The notes: generated from the letters alone by a model not told the origin. A stretch of 36,896 bases of DNA from Deltaproteobacteria bacterium (GCA_016218805.1 JACRCW010000124.1:1-36896), one strand, 5' to 3'. Positions 1-8,618 are shown, numbered from the stretch's first letter. A program made the numbers and translations.

Positions 1-156
1 CGCGATGCGCCTGTCCCGGGGGTCCGTGTCCTTCATGCAAGCAGGATCGGCAGCAACCACCGCCGCGTTGATCAGCCGAGTCGCCGATGGGATCTCCCCC
101 TACATCACGCCTCCGGGCCCTGGCCCCGCTAATCAAGTACAGGCGCAACCTCACTT

Positions 157-468
157 GTGGATGTTCACGGGCGCCTGGGGATCGACCCCACTTCGCCCCC
201 GTTCAGGATTGACCGGTTGGAAACAGTCTACGCTGCAGTTCACGTGCTGCGGATGGCGACTTCGTCAACGAAGGCGGGCGAAGTCGCGGGAGGGCTTCGA
301 CGGTTGAAGGTGGCGGGCCCCATCAATGTGGTGGGGAAGCTATCGACCGGTCAGACTCTGGCCAATGCGATGAGAGCGCCCGTCCCGTGGACCGAGGTTG
401 CCCCCAAGTTCTGGGGCGCGATCACGGAGGTCGTCGTCCGCGCCTTGCTTGAGCAATCGTTTCCTTGA
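157..468 (+). CDS. possible hypothetical protein or gene fragment (doubtful)
   Basis: An open frame of 103 codons begins at a GTG. Its third codon positions are mostly G or C and its composition is plausible for a protein, for example the part around VYAAVHVLRMA and the C-terminal part around KFWGAITEVVVRALLEQ. There is no convincing ribosome binding site, and an in-frame stop lies about 25 bases upstream at 130-132. I recognise no domain. It could be the tail of a broken gene or a chance frame in GC-rich DNA. It is the only frame in the first kilobase that I find worth listing. Confidence 0.22.
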   Translation: MDVHGRLGIDPTSPPFRIDRLETVYAAVHVLRMATSSTKAGEVAGGLRRLKVAGPINVVGKLSTGQTLANAMRAPVPWTEVAPKFWGAITEVVVRALLEQSFP

Positions 469-612
469 TCCGAGCCGGCTCAGCCACCTTGACCTTCGCG
501 CTGGCGAGGCCGTGCGCCGAATGGTGGACCCATCCGCAAGGGTTTCGTGCTGCGCGTGACCAAGCCTTGGTGCCGGAGTGTCCCCAGAATGAAGCTGTGC
601 TGGAACAGGAAC

Positions 613-637
613 AAAAAAAGGGGCCCGCAGGCCCCTT
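613..637 (-). terminator. intrinsic terminator facing the minus strand
   Basis: Read on the minus strand, a GGGGCC stem (635-630), a four-base loop and a GGCCCC stem (625-620) are followed by seven T residues (619-613). Two flanking A:T pairs extend the stem. This is a textbook Rho-independent terminator for transcription running toward lower coordinates. A second stem-loop, CGGTGG with CCACCG (652-669), sits just upstream on the same strand. No recognised minus-strand gene lies within the preceding 1 kb, so the transcript it ends is unknown. Confidence 0.65.
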
Positions 638-1112
638 CGAAAGCGATTCATCGGTGGTGTCTGCCACCGTGATCGAATGTGTCTTTAGGGATCCCCGCCC
701 GCCGCGTCAAGTCAAGGAGGTGCCGGACCGGTTTTGGGCAACGCCTGTTGCGGTGCGCGCCCCATGGACGGCGAGGGAGCGCCCCGAGTCGTCTGGAGCG
801 AGCGTTCGCGGCGCGCGCACAGCGCGGCCCTGCCGAACTCCAGCCACCCCATCCCCAGCGAGATCACCGCCCGCTGGCGTCACGACTGCATGGTTCGGCC
901 GGGCCGACCGAGCCACCCGCCTGTGGACGGGTACAGGCTTGATAAGTTGGCGTTTTGTGCAAAGGCGTGAGCAGCACCATGAATGTCACGCGCATGGATG
1001 GAAACATTCGTGAGCATTACCATGCATGAGGCGAGATTCCCCAAGAACTCACGTGACTTGCCTTGTGTGGATCACGACATGCGTTTCTGTTAGACGTGAG
1101 CACAACCCCACT

Positions 1113-1816
1113 ATGCGCATCCTTCAGCACGGCCTGACCATTGACCTGGATGAGTCGGACCCGCGCGTGGCCGTGATCCAGACGCGCCTTATGGCCGCCC
1201 GCTCCCCCCACCGCTCCCCATGCCGGCCTTGCAGACATCCTGCCCCGCAGTGCCGGAGGCCGCGCTGCGGTTCTGGCGCGCGTTGAGCCCGCTACAGCGC
1301 CGCGAACTGCTGTTGCTTGCGGACCGCCCACACACACCCATGGAGATGGAAGCTGCCCTGGGCGTCACGCAGCGGGTGCTCATGGGCCGTCATGGGAGCC
1401 TCTTGCGTTGCATGCCCAACGTCAGCGGCGAAGCCTTCCCGTTGCACGTTCCCTGTCAGTGAAAACCGGCGTTTGCCCAAACCCAGCGCTCGTTGCACCG
1501 ACGCTGTCAGACGTCGACGCGCAACGCGGTGCGTTATCCCTTCCCAGCGCCTTTGACCTTGTTCCGGCCGTTCCACCCCCGCGCGCACTCGGAACGGAAC
1601 GCCTGGGAGCAGGGGTGGTTTCTGACAGGGAGAATGCAACGAAGCCTGCCCCAGGGCATGCAACGCAACAGGAGCCTGGCGCAGTTGGCCCGGTTCCACG
1701 GGGTGGCGGTGCGCATCCGGGCGCGCGGTCGTTCGCGCGCGTTGCGGCGGTTCTACCTGGATGATGCCACGGCGGAACTGGTGCGCGCGCTGGCGGTGAA
1801 CGACGGCTGTAAGTAA
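1113..1816 (+). pseudogene. degraded coding remnant with a frameshift and a stop
   Basis: An ATG at 1113 opens a protein-like frame (MRILQHGLTIDLDESDP, then VAVIQTRLMAA). That frame turns unprotein-like around a run of C residues near 1203-1209. From there another frame reads well: VPEAALRFWRALSPLQRREL, then ADRPHTPMEMEAALGVTQR, which resembles a helix-turn-helix segment. It ends at a TGA (1460-1462). The same frame reopens and looks coding again at its end (RALRRFYLDDATAELVRALA), stopping at 1814-1816. I infer one gene of about 230 codons broken by a frameshift at the C-run and one or more nonsense changes. The HTH guess is weak, and I recognise no family. Confidence 0.35.
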
Positions 1817-1897
1817 GGCTTGACACCGACCCGGCCCTACAGCGTTGAACGCTCTGAGCCACCGAATCAGCGGCTGGCGCTTCAGTCAGGAGGGAGC

Positions 1898-2719
1898 ATG
1901 GATTCCCAGAGTGAGAACAGCTGGCACTTCATGCCGAGCTTTCGCGTCCCAGAGCCGTCCTGGGATGGGGCCAACTCCATGGTCCGCGAACTGCGCGACA
2001 CCATGGAGGCAGAGAGGGAGTCCAATGAGCAGGCGCTCCGGGTGTCAGACGCGGCCCTCATGGATGTTGGTGGTGATCCCTGTCGGGAAAACTGGTGGCA
2101 GTTCAGGCCGCTCCGCCTCTCCAGGGAGGAAGACTGGTCGGACTGGCTGGCGTGGCTGCTCTCGACGTCCACGGCTGGCACGTTGGGCCATGGTCTCCTC
2201 GGCCAGTGGATGCCCGGCACGACGCCGGTTGATTTCGTGAGGCCACAGGTCCTGCGCGAGCACGTCTTTGGTGACTACCGGACCGACATCGTCTTGAAGA
2301 CGGCGAGCGGCCGCTTCGCCCAAGTGGAAGTGAAGTTGTGGGACAAGCACTGGGAAAAGACCGAGGGCACAGGAGCCGAGGTCCGCAAGGCGCTCAAGAT
2401 TGAGAAGGGAAACATGGTGGACGTCATCCTCGCGCCCGCGCCAGCCATTCAAGCCAGGCAAGGTCGCATGACGCCGCGGGAAGTTGAGGAGCTTCCCTAC
2501 AAGACCCTTGACTGGGGGAGCGTGGCCAGCGCGCTGAGGCGCACCCTTCACGCCAAGGCGGAGGCCACTCCATGGAGGGTGTGGGCCCGGACGTTTGCCG
2601 GCGCCATGGAGCAGCGCCTGCTGGGCGCACTCCACGTCCCCGCTTCACTGCAGGCGTCAGCGCGCCAGCTGGCCGTGGCAGCAAGGTTCATTCACAACGC
2701 GGGAAAGGGAGGTGCGTGA
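1898..2719 (+). CDS. PD-(D/E)XK nuclease-superfamily protein
   Basis: This is a protein of 273 residues. The ATG at 1898 follows a strong AGGAGGG ribosome binding site (1889-1895), so I prefer it to frames opening further upstream. Residues 78-88 (EEDWSDWLAWL) resemble the N-terminal helix of PD-(D/E)XK families of the PDDEXK_4 type. The catalytic signature follows: D130 in YRTDIVL, then E144 and K146 in VEVKLW. These superfamily proteins are usually metal-dependent DNA endonucleases found in restriction, phage defence or repair. The lysine-rich stretch after the EVK motif (147-170) could contact nucleic acid. The gene overlaps the next one by one base (TGATG), so the pair is probably coupled. 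It sits in accessory-looking DNA, which suits a defence role, but no defence partner is recognisable. The fold call is fairly safe; the biological role is inference. Confidence 0.75.
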   Translation: MDSQSENSWHFMPSFRVPEPSWDGANSMVRELRDTMEAERESNEQALRVSDAALMDVGGDPCRENWWQFRPLRLSREEDWSDWLAWLLSTSTAGTLGHGLLGQWMPGTTPVDFVRPQVLREHVFGDYRTDIVLKTASGRFAQVEVKLWDKHWEKTEGTGAEVRKALKIEKGNMVDVILAPAPAIQARQGRMTPREVEELPYKTLDWGSVASALRRTLHAKAEATPWRVWARTFAGAMEQRLLGALHVPASLQASARQLAVAARFIHNAGKGGA

Positions 2720-3210
2720 TGGGCAACATGCAGGGGTTCGTAGAGGAGGGCTTCCGGCACTATTCTGACGCCAAGGAGGCGGTGACCCGCTTTGAGGCCT
2801 ACGTGCAGGAGCAGTTGGTCCTCGTCCTGACGGGATTCAAGCATTGGGCGTCATTCGCTCCCGACGCGCACGGCGAGCCGAAGGCGTACCTGTGGCCTGA
2901 CGCCGGCAGCGGCCTCTACATTGGTTGCTGGTTTCCGGGCAAACTTGGCGAGAAGAGGGTCTATGTCGACGTCAGTGTGTGGTGGCGGCCCGCGCTCGGT
3001 ACGGTCTACACGGCCGAACTCTACACATGGCAAGACAAGCGCATCGACTTCAAGAGCCCCGACATGCTCCCGGAGGGGGTCAGCGTCATCGACGCGAGTG
3101 ACGCCAACGTCTTAGTCATGAAAGTGGGGCCAGCGTTGGCAATGGGTGAGGACCTCGCGCGGCTTCTCCGCCTGCGCCTCGAATGCGCACCCACCCCGGA
3201 CAAGGCGTAG
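2719..3210 (+). CDS. protein of unknown function coupled to the nuclease gene
   Basis: This is a protein of 163 residues starting at an ATG that overlaps the stop codon of the PD-(D/E)XK gene by one base (TGATG). This implies translational coupling and a joint function. I do not recognise the family. The N-terminal third is helical and acidic (FVEEGFRHYSDAKEAVTRFE). The middle is rich in Trp and Tyr in short beta-type segments (GLYIGCWFPG, YVDVSVWWRP, VYTAELYTW). No signal peptide, membrane segment or catalytic motif is evident, so it is probably cytoplasmic. It might be a specificity, inhibitor or immunity partner of the nuclease; that is inference from gene order alone. Confidence 0.7.
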   Translation: MGNMQGFVEEGFRHYSDAKEAVTRFEAYVQEQLVLVLTGFKHWASFAPDAHGEPKAYLWPDAGSGLYIGCWFPGKLGEKRVYVDVSVWWRPALGTVYTAELYTWQDKRIDFKSPDMLPEGVSVIDASDANVLVMKVGPALAMGEDLARLLRLRLECAPTPDKA

Positions 3211-3226
3211 CAGGCATCCTCGGTGC

Positions 3227-3239
3227 TTGACGACGTCAA
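3227..3239. promoter_or_regulatory. perfect 13-bp palindrome between convergent genes
   Basis: TTGACGACGTCAA is a perfect inverted repeat of two 6-bp arms around one central A. It lies 16 bases after the stop of the gene of unknown function and about 80 bases from the stop of the convergent OsmC gene. With a one-base spacer it cannot form a normal hairpin, so a protein site is more likely than a terminator. It may also be chance. Confidence 0.2.
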
Positions 3240-3317
3240 ACAACTCCGGTCTCCGCGGCGGCCACCGGCGCCGCAGCTACCGCGGATTTCCGGATTGTCG
3301 ACAGGCGTGGCGCCCGC

Positions 3318-3725
3318 TCAGGCGGCGGCCGGCGCCGCGCTGGTGGTCACCACGTGGATCGCGGGCGGATCAGCCAGCACGCGCTTCACCGCGCACTGGT
3401 CCACCACCTGCTTGAGCGTCCCCAGGTAGCGCTCCGGGAAGGACGGTGGGACCTCCACGTGCAGGGCAACGTCCGCCAGGCGGTGCCGGGCGTCCCAGGT
3501 GTGCGTCTGCGTGATGCGAATGCCGTCCGTGGGGATGTTGCGCGTGCGGCAGAAGCCCTGCACGTAGAACCCCGCACACGTTGCCAGTGACGCCAGGAAC
3601 AGCATGAACGGGGCCGGCGCCTCATCCGTGCCGCCGGCGTCCACGGGTTGGTCCGTGAGCACGGCGTGCGGGCCCACGTGCGCAACAACTTTCTTTCCAT
3701 CCAACAGGTCAACGGTGATGTCCAT
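3318..3725 (-). CDS. OsmC/Ohr-family peroxidase
   Basis: This is a cytoplasmic protein of 135 residues with the OsmC/Ohr layout. An N-terminal beta region is followed by the helix carrying the first redox cysteine (C50, in ASLATCAGFYVQ). The second cysteine is C111 (VVDQCAVKRVL). Family members reduce organic hydroperoxides with this Cys pair, usually using dihydrolipoyl or low-molecular-weight thiols. YhfA-like OsmC relatives are close in size and may act on other substrates. The ATG start has the expected MDITVDLLDGK opening strand. It lies divergent from the RNA methyltransferase, with 82 bases between the starts. The C-terminal AAPAAA tail is short and low in complexity. Family assignment is confident; the choice between Ohr, OsmC and YhfA-like is not made. 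Confidence 0.88.
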   Translation of the reverse strand: MDITVDLLDGKKVVAHVGPHAVLTDQPVDAGGTDEAPAPFMLFLASLATCAGFYVQGFCRTRNIPTDGIRITQTHTWDARHRLADVALHVEVPPSFPERYLGTLKQVVDQCAVKRVLADPPAIHVVTTSAAPAAA

Positions 3726-3807
3726 GCCCGTGGGAGCCGCGGGCGGTGCGGAGGGTTCGCCCGCGGGTCACTTGCGCGGACGGCCCGTTCCCGGTCAATG
3801 CCGCCCC

Positions 3808-4467
3808 ATGACTGAACGCCGCCGCGACGACGGGCCGCTCCCCCCGCCCGGGTCCGTAGGGCCGCACCCGCGTCCCTGGCCGGATGACCCGCGCCTGGAC
3901 CCGGAGCTGCTGGCTTCCGGTGACGCCCGCAACGTGGTGGACCGCTACCGGTACTGGCGCGTGGAGGCCATCCGCGCTGACCTGGACCGCACGCGGCATC
4001 CCTTCCACGTTGCGCTGGAGAACTGGGAGCATGATCCCAACATTGGCGCGGCGGTGCGCAACGCCAACGCGTTTGGCGCGCGGGCGGTGCACATTGTGGG
4101 GAAGCGCGGGTGGAACCGGCGCGGCGCCATGATGACGGAGGTCTACCAGCACGTGGTTCACCACGCGGATGCGGAAGCGCTGGTGGCCTACGCGGCCCGC
4201 GAGCAGTTGCCCGTCGTCGGCGTGGACAATGTCCCGGGTGCGGTGAGCCTGTTTGAGGCTGAGCTGCCGCGTGCGTGCATGCTGGTGTTTGGCCAGGAGC
4301 GCACCGGGCTCAGCGCGCCCATCCGCCGGGCGGCCGCGTGCATGGTGGCCATCCCGCAGTACGGCTCCACGCGCTCCATCAACGCGGGGGCGGCCTCCGC
4401 GGCGGCCATGTTCGAATGGTGCCGCCGTCACGCGGCCCGGGACGTCCCGCTGGTGACGGGGAATTAG
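3808..4467 (+). CDS. SpoU/TrmH-family RNA 2'-O-methyltransferase
   Basis: This is a protein of 219 residues with the three SPOUT motifs. Motif 1 is ALENWEHDPNIGAAVRNANA (69-88) with conserved N78 and R84. Motif 2 is MLVFGQERTGLS (158-169). Motif 3 is VAIPQYGSTRSINAGAASAA (180-199). These form the knotted S-adenosylmethionine site used to methylate ribose 2'-OH groups in tRNA or rRNA. There is no N-terminal L30e-like RNA-binding domain. The first 50 residues are Pro/Asp/Arg-rich, so the protein is closest in size to TrmH or TrmL types. The chosen ATG is the first that avoids reading through the divergent OsmC promoter; no good ribosome binding site is visible. The substrate RNA cannot be told from sequence. 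Confidence 0.9.
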   Translation: MTERRRDDGPLPPPGSVGPHPRPWPDDPRLDPELLASGDARNVVDRYRYWRVEAIRADLDRTRHPFHVALENWEHDPNIGAAVRNANAFGARAVHIVGKRGWNRRGAMMTEVYQHVVHHADAEALVAYAAREQLPVVGVDNVPGAVSLFEAELPRACMLVFGQERTGLSAPIRRAAACMVAIPQYGSTRSINAGAASAAAMFEWCRRHAARDVPLVTGN

Positions 4468-4521
4468 CCGGACGGCGCGCTTGGCTTGACGGCGCGGGTG
4501 CACCCGGCCGACAACCTGACC

Positions 4522-4851
4522 ATGCGCTGGAAGCTCCTCGTGGGTGTGCCCGTGTGCGCGGCCCTGCTTGCGCTGGGCTCCTGCTACGGGGCCTACGGGC
4601 AGGGCGAGGCATGCGACCCCACGCTGGGCGGCCGCGACTGCGCCGACACCCTGGTGTGCGCGTACGACTACGACGAGTGCCCCCAGTACGGCTGCCCCAA
4701 GTGCCGCCTGCAGTGCCGTACCAACGCGGACTGCGAATCCGCCAATGCCGACCGGTGCGACGCCGCGCGCGAGTGCAAGCTGCAGCAGCGCACGGACTAC
4801 AGCGGCGTGTGCGGCGTGTGCGACGACATCAAGCCGATCTGGCCGCCCTGA
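4522..4851 (+). CDS. small Cys-rich lipoprotein
   Basis: This is a predicted 109-residue lipoprotein. The ATG at 4522 begins a type II signal peptide (MRWKLLVGVPVCAALLALGS) ending at a lipobox with C21. The mature part is short and carries twelve further cysteines (from C31 to C100), an even number that could form six disulfides. The pattern (C-x-P-T-L-G-G-R-D-C, CPKC, CxxC) resembles the small Cys-rich modules common in myxobacterial surface proteins. No enzymatic motif is present. It is 54 bases downstream of the methyltransferase gene, so the two may be cotranscribed, but a functional link is unlikely. Its role is unknown. Confidence 0.75.
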   Translation: MRWKLLVGVPVCAALLALGSCYGAYGQGEACDPTLGGRDCADTLVCAYDYDECPQYGCPKCRLQCRTNADCESANADRCDAARECKLQQRTDYSGVCGVCDDIKPIWPP

Positions 4852-4968
4852 GCGGCGCTCCCGCCACCGTCGACGCGTGACGTCATGCCGGTTGCCAGGG
4901 TCCCGTGCACCGCGACGGGGGGCCTGCTAGGCACGCGCGCGTCGGTGACCTTCCATGACGGGTGAATC

Positions 4969-7900
4969 ATGACGCGCTCGACGAGGCTTGTTCCGCTGCT
5001 CCTGCTGGCTACCCAGGCGTGCAACTGCGACGACACTCTGACCGATGCCCCGGCGCCGGAGATTGTGGTTGCGGACGAGGACGGCACCGAGGCCGGCGGC
5101 CAGCCACCGCTCATCATTGAGTTTGGTGACGTGGAGATTGGCCAGCGCGTGGCGCACAAGGTGCGCATCCGCAACACCGGCAAGGCTCCGCTGGCGCTCA
5201 CCCGTGCGGCGCCGCTGGTGGATCCGGCGGACACCGTCTGCCCGGTGTCGTCCGCGGAGTTTGCCTACCCGCCGCTGTCTTCCAGCCAGGGCGTGGAGGT
5301 GGGGCCCAGCGGGGAGAAGCTGATTGAGGTGGCCTACCGGCCGCAGGACGGCGGCGGTGACTGCGCCATCATGCAGATCCTCTCCAATGACGGGGACGAA
5401 CCCGAGACGCGCGTCTACTTCCGCGCGCGCGGGTCAGCCGCGCGGTTCTGCGCGCAGGATCCGTCGCTGGACTTTGGGGACGTGGTCATTGGCCAGCAGA
5501 AGGACCTGCCCACCAAGGTGACCAACTGCGGCATCCGCACGCTGACCATCACCGCGGTGCGGGCCACCAGCTCATTCCCGCCGTTTGAGCTGCTTACGCC
5601 CGTCACCACGCCGCGCGCGCTGCAGCCGGGCGAAGAGATCCCGTTGGACTTCCGCTTCGCGCCCGTGGAGGCGCGGCGCTACGGGGGCCTGGGCGCCACG
5701 GCGGACCCGGGCGTGCTGGTGTTTGAGACGACGGAGGCGGGCGTGGGTTCGCTCACGCTGCTGGGGCGCGGTGTGACCCCGCCGGAGTGTCACCTTGTGG
5801 TGGCGCCCACGGCCATCAACTTTGGCCAGGTGGCGGTGGGCGCCTCCGCCACGCGGGACGTGCTCATCAGCAACAGCGGGGATGCGCCGTGCACGGTGGA
5901 TTCCATCTCCCGCATCTCCGGCTCCACGGACTTCTCCGTCACCGCCGGCGCGGCGCCGCCCGCCGTCACCGTGGCACCCGCGCAGGTGCAGGCCTTCACC
6001 ATCACGCTGGCACCCGCCGCGGCGGGCCTGCTCAACGCGGTGTTCCGCGTGACCAGTTCCACCACGGGCATGGATTACGACGTGAACGTGGAGGCCAACC
6101 AGCCGCCGCCGCAGGGGTGTGCGCTGGAGCCGGACCCCGCGTTCCTGAACTTTGGCACCGTGCCCATGGGGCGGGTGAACTCGCTGCCGGTGGTGCTGCG
6201 CTCCGTGGGCACCGAGGACTGCTCCGTCAAGCAGATCACCTTCCCGGCGGGGAGCCCGGAGTTCAGCACGTCCACCACCGTGCTCCCGCTCATTGGCCTG
6301 ATGGTGCCGTCCGGTGAGTCCACCAACGTCAACGTGGATTTCCGCGCGGCCAGCCCCGGGCCGCGCAGCGGGCGCATGCAGATCAAGTACGGCGAGCTGG
6401 GGTTTGGCGGCACCACCACGACGCTGAACGTGGACCTGGCCGGCAACGCCCAGGCGCCGACGTTGTGCGTGGATCCACAGGAGCTGGACTTTGGCTCCGT
6501 CCCGGTGGGGACCGAGGTGCGCCGCAGCGTGTCACTGCAAAGCTGCGGGGCCACGGAGCTCACCCTGCGCGGCGTGCAGATTGCCTCCGGGAGCAGCCCC
6601 GCGTTTGACGTACCTACGCCCCCCGCGCTGCCCGCCACCGTGCAGCCCGGCAGCGCCGTGACCGTGGAGGTCCGCTACAAGCCCACCACCGCCGCCGGAG
6701 ACCTGGGCATCCTGCAGGTGATGTCGGATGACCCCAACCTCGCCGTGGCGCCTGTGCGGCTCAAGGGCAATGCGGCCGGGCTGTGCCCGCCGCTGATGGT
6801 GTGCTCGCCCGATACGTTGGAGTTTGGCAACGTGCAGGTGGGCTTCCCGCAGACCATGGCCGTGGTGTGCCGCAACTACGGCACCCAGACGGTGACGGTG
6901 ACCTCCGCGTCCATTGCGCCCAGCCCGCCGTGGGCGCAGGCGTCCATGCTGCCGCGGTCCCTGGCGGTGGGGGATGCGCTGACCGTGCAGGTGACCCTGA
7001 CGCCGCTGACCACGGGCGCGTACTCCGGCACGCTGACGGTGAACTCCAACGCGTGTGCCAGCGCGCAGCAGGTGCAGCTCACCGCCACCGGCATCCCGCC
7101 GCTCATCCCCACCTGCACCCCGCCGGCGTCCTTCACCCCGCGCGAGGAATGGGCGTGGACCACCTCCACGGTGCACCCGCAGAAGGACCAGGTGTGGATG
7201 ACGCCGCTGGTGGTGAACCTCACGGATGACAACGGTGATGGCGCGGTGACCGCGGAGGACATCCCGGACGTGGTGTTCACGTCCTTTGACGGGCGGGACT
7301 TCAAGACCAACCCGCAGGATCCGGACATCATGGCGCCCATCAAGGCGGTGGTGCGCGCGGTCAGCGGTGATGACGGCCGCGAGCTGTGGACCGCCGGAGC
7401 CGAAGAACACATGGTGCAGAGCGAGGCCAACCTGGCCGCCGGTGACATTGACGGCGACAACCTGCCGGAGATCATTGGCAGCAAGTACGTGCTGCTGCCC
7501 GGGGAATCCATCATTCCCGACGGTCCCAAGGTGATGGGGCGGTTTGTGCGCGGCCGGCTCATCTGTTTTGACAGCCGCGGGGGCTTCAAGTGGGAGAGCG
7601 ACGAGTGGACCGCCAGCAAGGACGAGATGGAGGACAGCGGCGCGCCCGCCATTGCGGACCTGGACGGGGACGGGTTTGCGGAGGTCATCTGGCGCAACCA
7701 CGTGTTTGACGCTGCGGGTCACCTCAAGTGGGCGGGGACCGCGCGGTCCGGCTCCGCCGGGCACGGGGCGTTTTCGTTCCCGGTGGACCTCAACGGGGAC
7801 GGCACGCTGGAGGTGAGTGCCGGGTTCACGGCGTACCGCGCGGACGGGTCCATCCTGTGGAACCGGACGGACGTGCAGTTTGACGGCCTCCCCGCGGTGG

Positions 7901-8607
7901 CGGACTTTGAGGGTGACGGCACGCCGGAGGTGGTGGTGACCAACGGGTGGGTGCACATCCTCAACGGCGAGGACGGCACAGACGCCTACCCCACCATCAC
8001 GCTGCCGTACCCCGAAGGTGGCTGCTCGGAAGCCAACGCGTCCGACTGTGACACCCCCATCCCCACCAACGTGGCGCTGGCGGACTTTGACGGTGACGGG
8101 AAGCCGGAGATTGCAGTGGCCAACAAGAACCTGCTGCTGGTGCTGGAGGCCAACGGCACGGAGAACTGGCGCGTGGAGATTTCCGACCAGAGCGGCATGA
8201 GCGGACCGTCCGCGTTCGACTTTGAGGGTGACGGCATCTACGAGGTGGTCTACGCCGACGAGCAGCAGGTGTTCGCGCTGCGCGGGACGACGGGGCAGAA
8301 CATCTACACCTCGCCGCGGTCCAGCCGCACCATTGCCGAATACGCGACCATTGCGGACGTGGACAACGACGGGCACGCGAACATTGTGGTGGTGCAGAAC
8401 GAGCCGCTGCTGCGGCAGGTGAAGGGCATCAAGATGCTGGCCAACGCCACGGGCCAGTGGGCGGGGAGTTCGCGCATCTGGAACCAGCACGCCTACCACA
8501 TCACCAACGTCACGGAGTCCGGCCAGGTGCCGCGCGCCGAGCCCACGCACTGGCGCGGGGATGCGGCGCACAACAGCTTCCGTGCGCAGGGTCCGCGCTG
8601 CCAGTGA
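4969..8607 (+). CDS. large surface lipoprotein with six ASH (choice-of-anchor D) repeats and an FG-GAP/VCBS C-terminal region
   Basis: This is a protein of 1212 residues. It begins with a signal peptide ending in a lipobox-like LLATQAC (C18). Six immunoglobulin-like ASH domains follow at very regular spacing of about 112-117 residues. Each opens with the signature hydrophobic-x-F-G-x-V-x-x-G, near residues 49, 166, 282, 393, 505 and 616. From about residue 720 onward the protein has FG-GAP/VCBS-type calcium-loop repeats: DNGDGAVT, DIDGDNLPE, DLDGDGFAE, DLNGDGTLE, DFDGDGKPE, DVDNDGHAN. These predict a beta-propeller. Such proteins are typically outer-membrane-anchored and may be adhesive or scaffold-like. 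The gene seems to stand alone, with about 117 bases upstream. No enzyme site is visible. Confidence 0.85.
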   Translation: MTRSTRLVPLLLLATQACNCDDTLTDAPAPEIVVADEDGTEAGGQPPLIIEFGDVEIGQRVAHKVRIRNTGKAPLALTRAAPLVDPADTVCPVSSAEFAYPPLSSSQGVEVGPSGEKLIEVAYRPQDGGGDCAIMQILSNDGDEPETRVYFRARGSAARFCAQDPSLDFGDVVIGQQKDLPTKVTNCGIRTLTITAVRATSSFPPFELLTPVTTPRALQPGEEIPLDFRFAPVEARRYGGLGATADPGVLVFETTEAGVGSLTLLGRGVTPPECHLVVAPTAINFGQVAVGASATRDVLISNSGDAPCTVDSISRISGSTDFSVTAGAAPPAVTVAPAQVQAFTITLAPAAAGLLNAVFRVTSSTTGMDYDVNVEANQPPPQGCALEPDPAFLNFGTVPMGRVNSLPVVLRSVGTEDCSVKQITFPAGSPEFSTSTTVLPLIGLMVPSGESTNVNVDFRAASPGPRSGRMQIKYGELGFGGTTTTLNVDLAGNAQAPTLCVDPQELDFGSVPVGTEVRRSVSLQSCGATELTLRGVQIASGSSPAFDVPTPPALPATVQPGSAVTVEVRYKPTTAAGDLGILQVMSDDPNLAVAPVRLKGNAAGLCPPLMVCSPDTLEFGNVQVGFPQTMAVVCRNYGTQTVTVTSASIAPSPPWAQASMLPRSLAVGDALTVQVTLTPLTTGAYSGTLTVNSNACASAQQVQLTATGIPPLIPTCTPPASFTPREEWAWTTSTVHPQKDQVWMTPLVVNLTDDNGDGAVTAEDIPDVVFTSFDGRDFKTNPQDPDIMAPIKAVVRAVSGDDGRELWTAGAEEHMVQSEANLAAGDIDGDNLPEIIGSKYVLLPGESIIPDGPKVMGRFVRGRLICFDSRGGFKWESDEWTASKDEMEDSGAPAIADLDGDGFAEVIWRNHVFDAAGHLKWAGTARSGSAGHGAFSFPVDLNGDGTLEVSAGFTAYRADGSILWNRTDVQFDGLPAVADFEGDGTPEVVVTNGWVHILNGEDGTDAYPTITLPYPEGGCSEANASDCDTPIPTNVALADFDGDGKPEIAVANKNLLLVLEANGTENWRVEISDQSGMSGPSAFDFEGDGIYEVVYADEQQVFALRGTTGQNIYTSPRSSRTIAEYATIADVDNDGHANIVVVQNEPLLRQVKGIKMLANATGQWAGSSRIWNQHAYHITNVTESGQVPRAEPTHWRGDAAHNSFRAQGPRCQ

Positions 8608-8618
8608 AGCCCGCGCCC

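Larger units (their letters stand above)
1..1112. other. accessory-looking stretch without a confident gene
   Basis: No reading frame in this stretch matches a family I recognise. Several short frames exist on both strands, but they overlap one another and lack a clear ribosome binding site. By eye the DNA is less GC-rich than the rest of the window, most clearly around 1000-1110. The only structured element I can support is the terminator hairpin near 613-637, with a second stem-loop (CGGTGG/CCACCG, 652-669) next to it. The stretch may be the decayed edge of an inserted element, which is an inference. Confidence 0.4.

Noticed and set aside
638..720. tRNA gene on the minus strand, suggested by a TTCGATC near the terminator
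   Set aside because: No acceptor stem or anticodon arm can be formed around it.
465..1013. 182-codon open frame on the plus strand
   Set aside because: It runs straight through the terminator hairpin, lacks a ribosome binding site and has the composition of a chance frame.
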